Assembly (NCBI GenBank): GCA_027604185.1
Contig: JADGKB010000086.1
Location: 1 to 62,295, forward strand
Direction of reading: 5' to 3'
Length of the DNA stretch: 62,295 bases
Source: Boothiomyces macroporosus
Lineage: Eukaryota > Chytridiomycota > Chytridiomycetes > Rhizophydiales > Terramycetaceae
Below the pieces are notes generated by a model, which saw only the letters and a program-made list of their open reading frames with translations, had not been told where the DNA came from and did no database searches. Below, one piece after another: positions 60,354 through 62,295 of this stretch; the first letter of the stretch is position 1, and every line of letters starts with the position of its first letter. The position numbers and the translations under genes were made by a program.

Positions 60354-61801
60354 ATGAAGAAAAAATTGTTGGACTTGGACGATTTAACTTCAACTGCTCC
60401 AGATTGGGATCCTGAAACCGATGGCGAAGAAGAATCTGATGTCGATGAACAGCAGGTTAGAGAGCATTATGTTCAAGTCGCAAAAAGTAAACTGAGGGAT
60501 GCTCTCGAAGTACCTCTTGATGAAAAATACAAAGGCAAAAAGGTCACTAGAAAAGATTTGGAAAAGCAGGTGGAATTGGAAGGACACGAAGCTGACTCTG
60601 ACCAAGAAATTAAATTTGATTCTGAAGAAGAATTTGATTTTGACGGTAGCCAAGAAGAAACTGAAGGCGAAGATGACAGTGAAGGGAGTCACGAAGGCAG
60701 TGAAGATGATGATGACACAATTGGAAAGGATAACGATGAGCTGGCGATGATGTCTAGATTGGAACAACAAGAAGAAGACGAAAAGGCAATGTTAAAGAAA
60801 ATGTCTGAAAACCAAAAGATGGAAATTGAAAAAGGTCAGCATGTAAAGTCACAATTGACTTTGTGGGATGGAATATTGGACTTGCGAGTAAGAATACAAA
60901 AAGGAGTGGAGGCCGCAAACATTCTCCCACAACATTCCGTCTATTATGACCATCTGAATGAGGAAGGGGTTGATGAAAAGGTTCAGGAAGCCACCGGCGC
61001 TTTGCAATCGTTGCTAAACAATCTGGTAGATATGCGAATGGTAATTGAGTATTTATTATAGAACTTGTTGGATAACTCGAATGAGAAATTTGATATTTCT
61101 ATAAAGAGAAAGCGAGATGAAGACGATATTGACGAATGGCTGCACTCCACTTGGGAAGAAGTTTTACAACCTATGGAAAAGGGCTTCAAGAAATACAAAT
61201 ATGATACCATTGAAAAATGGAACAACAAGGTCCAAGTTGCCAACAGTGTGACTTTACAGAAAAAATTCAAGGTCATAAATCAATCAATTGTTAGTCAACT
61301 TCAAGCGATCGAGAATGACACTGACAGGCTTATCAAAAGAACGCAATTAAATAGAGGAAATTATAAAATCATTGGCAAGGTACAATAGCTCTAACAAAGA
61401 TCGAGTCTGCTCCAGAAAACGATGAAGAAACGAGAGACAAGCATTTGAACGATTATGACAAAGAAATATTTGATGACGGAGATTACTATCAGCAACTATT
61501 AAAAGAACTTATTGAGAGTAGATTGACTGATACAGAGGATCCTGTCCTTTTAGGAATGAGATATGCCCAACTAAAGCAACTGCAAAACAAGAAAGCCAAA
61601 AAGAACGTGGATACCAAAGCTTCTAAAGGCCGAAAGATCAGGTACCATGTTCAGGAAAAAATTCAAAACTTTATGGCCCCTGAACCTAGAGGAACTTGGC
61701 ATGAAGAGATGGTGGAAGAATTGTTTTCTGGATTACTTGGCCGCAAATCTGCTTCTGTTGATATTCCATTACAGTTCGAAGATGGATTTAAATTAATGTA
61801 A
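60354..61801 (+). CDS. BFR2: BFR2/AATF (Che-1) ribosome-biogenesis protein
   Basis: Introns of 21 and 20 nt give 468 residues. A long acidic segment covers residues about 20-160 (EEESDVDEQQVREHYVQVAK, SEEEFDFDGSQEETEGEDD, DDDDTIG). The middle (AATF leucine-zipper) region has LTLWDGILDLRVRIQKGVEA and NILPQHSVYYDH. The C-terminal AATF/Che-1 block reads DYYQQLLKELIESRLT, KGRKIRYHVQEKIQNFMAPE and WHEEMVEELFSGLLG. In yeast, Bfr2 acts with Enp2 and Lcp5 in processing the 18S rRNA precursor in the small-subunit processome. Start 60354 is the first true ATG and gives a typical N terminus (MKKKLLDLDDL). Confidence 0.9.
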
Positions 61802-62089
61802 TAAAAACGATTGCTTCAAGATCTATTTTATGGTGCTCTTTGATGTACCTTGAATTTGACCAAAGTGCGCATTCTTGCAACTCACAAACTGGTCACATTT
61901 CATCTTACCATCCAGATTAGCTTTTGCCACGAATCCTCTCAAACCAACTATCATTCCTTTCGAATTCTATTAATTCACATAGCCGTTGGGAAAGTGTCAA
62001 AATCCTACATCCAACATATGAAATTATGCAATGCAGTGTAAAATGAGGTGCTTCAAAATATTAAAATACGCGACTATATCAAAATATCA

Positions 62090-62275
62090 ATGCGGCTTAC
62101 CAAGGACCTCCTGCAGTCGACATTCACCAATGCGACAAGAAATTTACCCCAAACGATTATTCTGTATTTGAAAAGGTTATTCCCGGTTTTGTCTTGGTTT
62201 GGAAATTACAACTTGAACTGGTTTACACACGATTTGATTGCGGGTGTTACAGTCGGGATGTTGGTTATACCGCAG
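62090..62275 (+). CDS. Sulfate permease (SulP/SLC26) first exon, cut by window end
   Basis: The first exon encodes 62 residues: MRLTKDLLQSTFTNATRNLP, LFPVLSWFGNYNLNWFTHDL, IAGVTVGMLVIPQ. The string DLIAGVTVGMLVIPQ is the diagnostic opening of SulP transporters (yeast SUL1/SUL2: DxxAGxTVGxVxxPQ). An intron begins at 62276 with GTATGTTATCGCTAATTCAA, and the window ends where its G would follow. Unlike the SulP-STAS-cNMP gene at 24-27 kb, this N terminus is short and fits a plasma-membrane sulfate permease. STAS domain and downstream exons are outside the window. Confidence 0.8.
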
Positions 62276-62295
62276 GTATGTTATCGCTAATTCAA

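Noticed and set aside
1..62295. tRNA, snRNA or snoRNA genes
   Set aside because: A reading by eye for T-loop and box motifs gave nothing convincing; a covariance-model search would be needed to exclude them.

Overview
The window is nuclear DNA from a fungus, most likely an early-diverging and probably zoosporic lineage. The fungal signs are RSC1/2 (bromo-bromo-BAH), the NuA4 scaffold EAF1, Mediator MED4, a septin, UBA1, VMA5, BFR2, a SulP-STAS-cyclic-nucleotide transporter and a DUF1254/1214 secreted protein. A small MORN-repeat protein of the kind often tied to flagella hints at zoospores. The phylum is an inference; no marker here fixes it.

The dominant feature is the gene structure. I could close 27 complete spliced genes only by removing very short introns, and each then gives a reading frame that divides exactly by three and matches its family. 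I count 92 introns: 41 of 19 nt, 30 of 20 nt, 14 of 21 nt, six of 22-24 nt and one of 49 nt. They start with GTA (rarely GTT or GTG), carry TTAAT, CTAAC, TTAAC or TTGAT about 3-5 nt before the end, and finish with AG. The two 14-3-3 genes also have 20-nt and 12-nt exons between such introns.

Layout. 1-500: a 3' fragment of large-subunit rRNA on the minus strand. 1.1-12.6 kb: housekeeping genes, almost all minus: RSC1/2, proteasome beta-2, p24 cargo receptor, Tra2-like SR protein, divergent SR140-like CID protein, SmF, SAC1, and mitochondrial lysyl-tRNA synthetase after a gene-poor 2 kb. 13.7-18.7 kb: a two-module (tandem) SUMO gene, a septin and two tandem 14-3-3 genes. 19.1-28.9 kb: EAF1, an unidentified helical protein, a GT32-like glycosyltransferase, the SulP-STAS-cNMP transporter and a metacaspase. 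29.4-32.5 kb: three tandem secreted acid-phosphatase-like phosphoesterases. 33.3-36.4 kb: UBA1. 37-40.4 kb: two tandem seven-TM proteins with a Cys-rich ectodomain plus a broken third copy. 40.4-44.8 kb: MORN protein, VMA5, Beclin-1/ATG6 and two unidentified genes. 45.2-51.5 kb: secreted DUF1254/1214 protein, an MFS symporter with a relic of a second copy, and two GPI-type GH18-like proteins that lack the catalytic acid. 51.9-58.4 kb: a small membrane protein, MED4 and three tandem UDP-glycosyltransferases. 58.7 kb to the end: a PKA-like kinase, BFR2 and the first exon of a second sulfate permease.

The window mixes a compact conserved core, with divergent start codons as little as 17 bp apart, and four tandem families facing the cell surface or secretory pathway (phosphoesterases, seven-TM proteins, GH18-like lectins, UGTs). 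The most unusual observations are the near-minimal intron size class with micro-exons, the head-to-tail SUMO precursor, and the seven-TM Cys-rich family.
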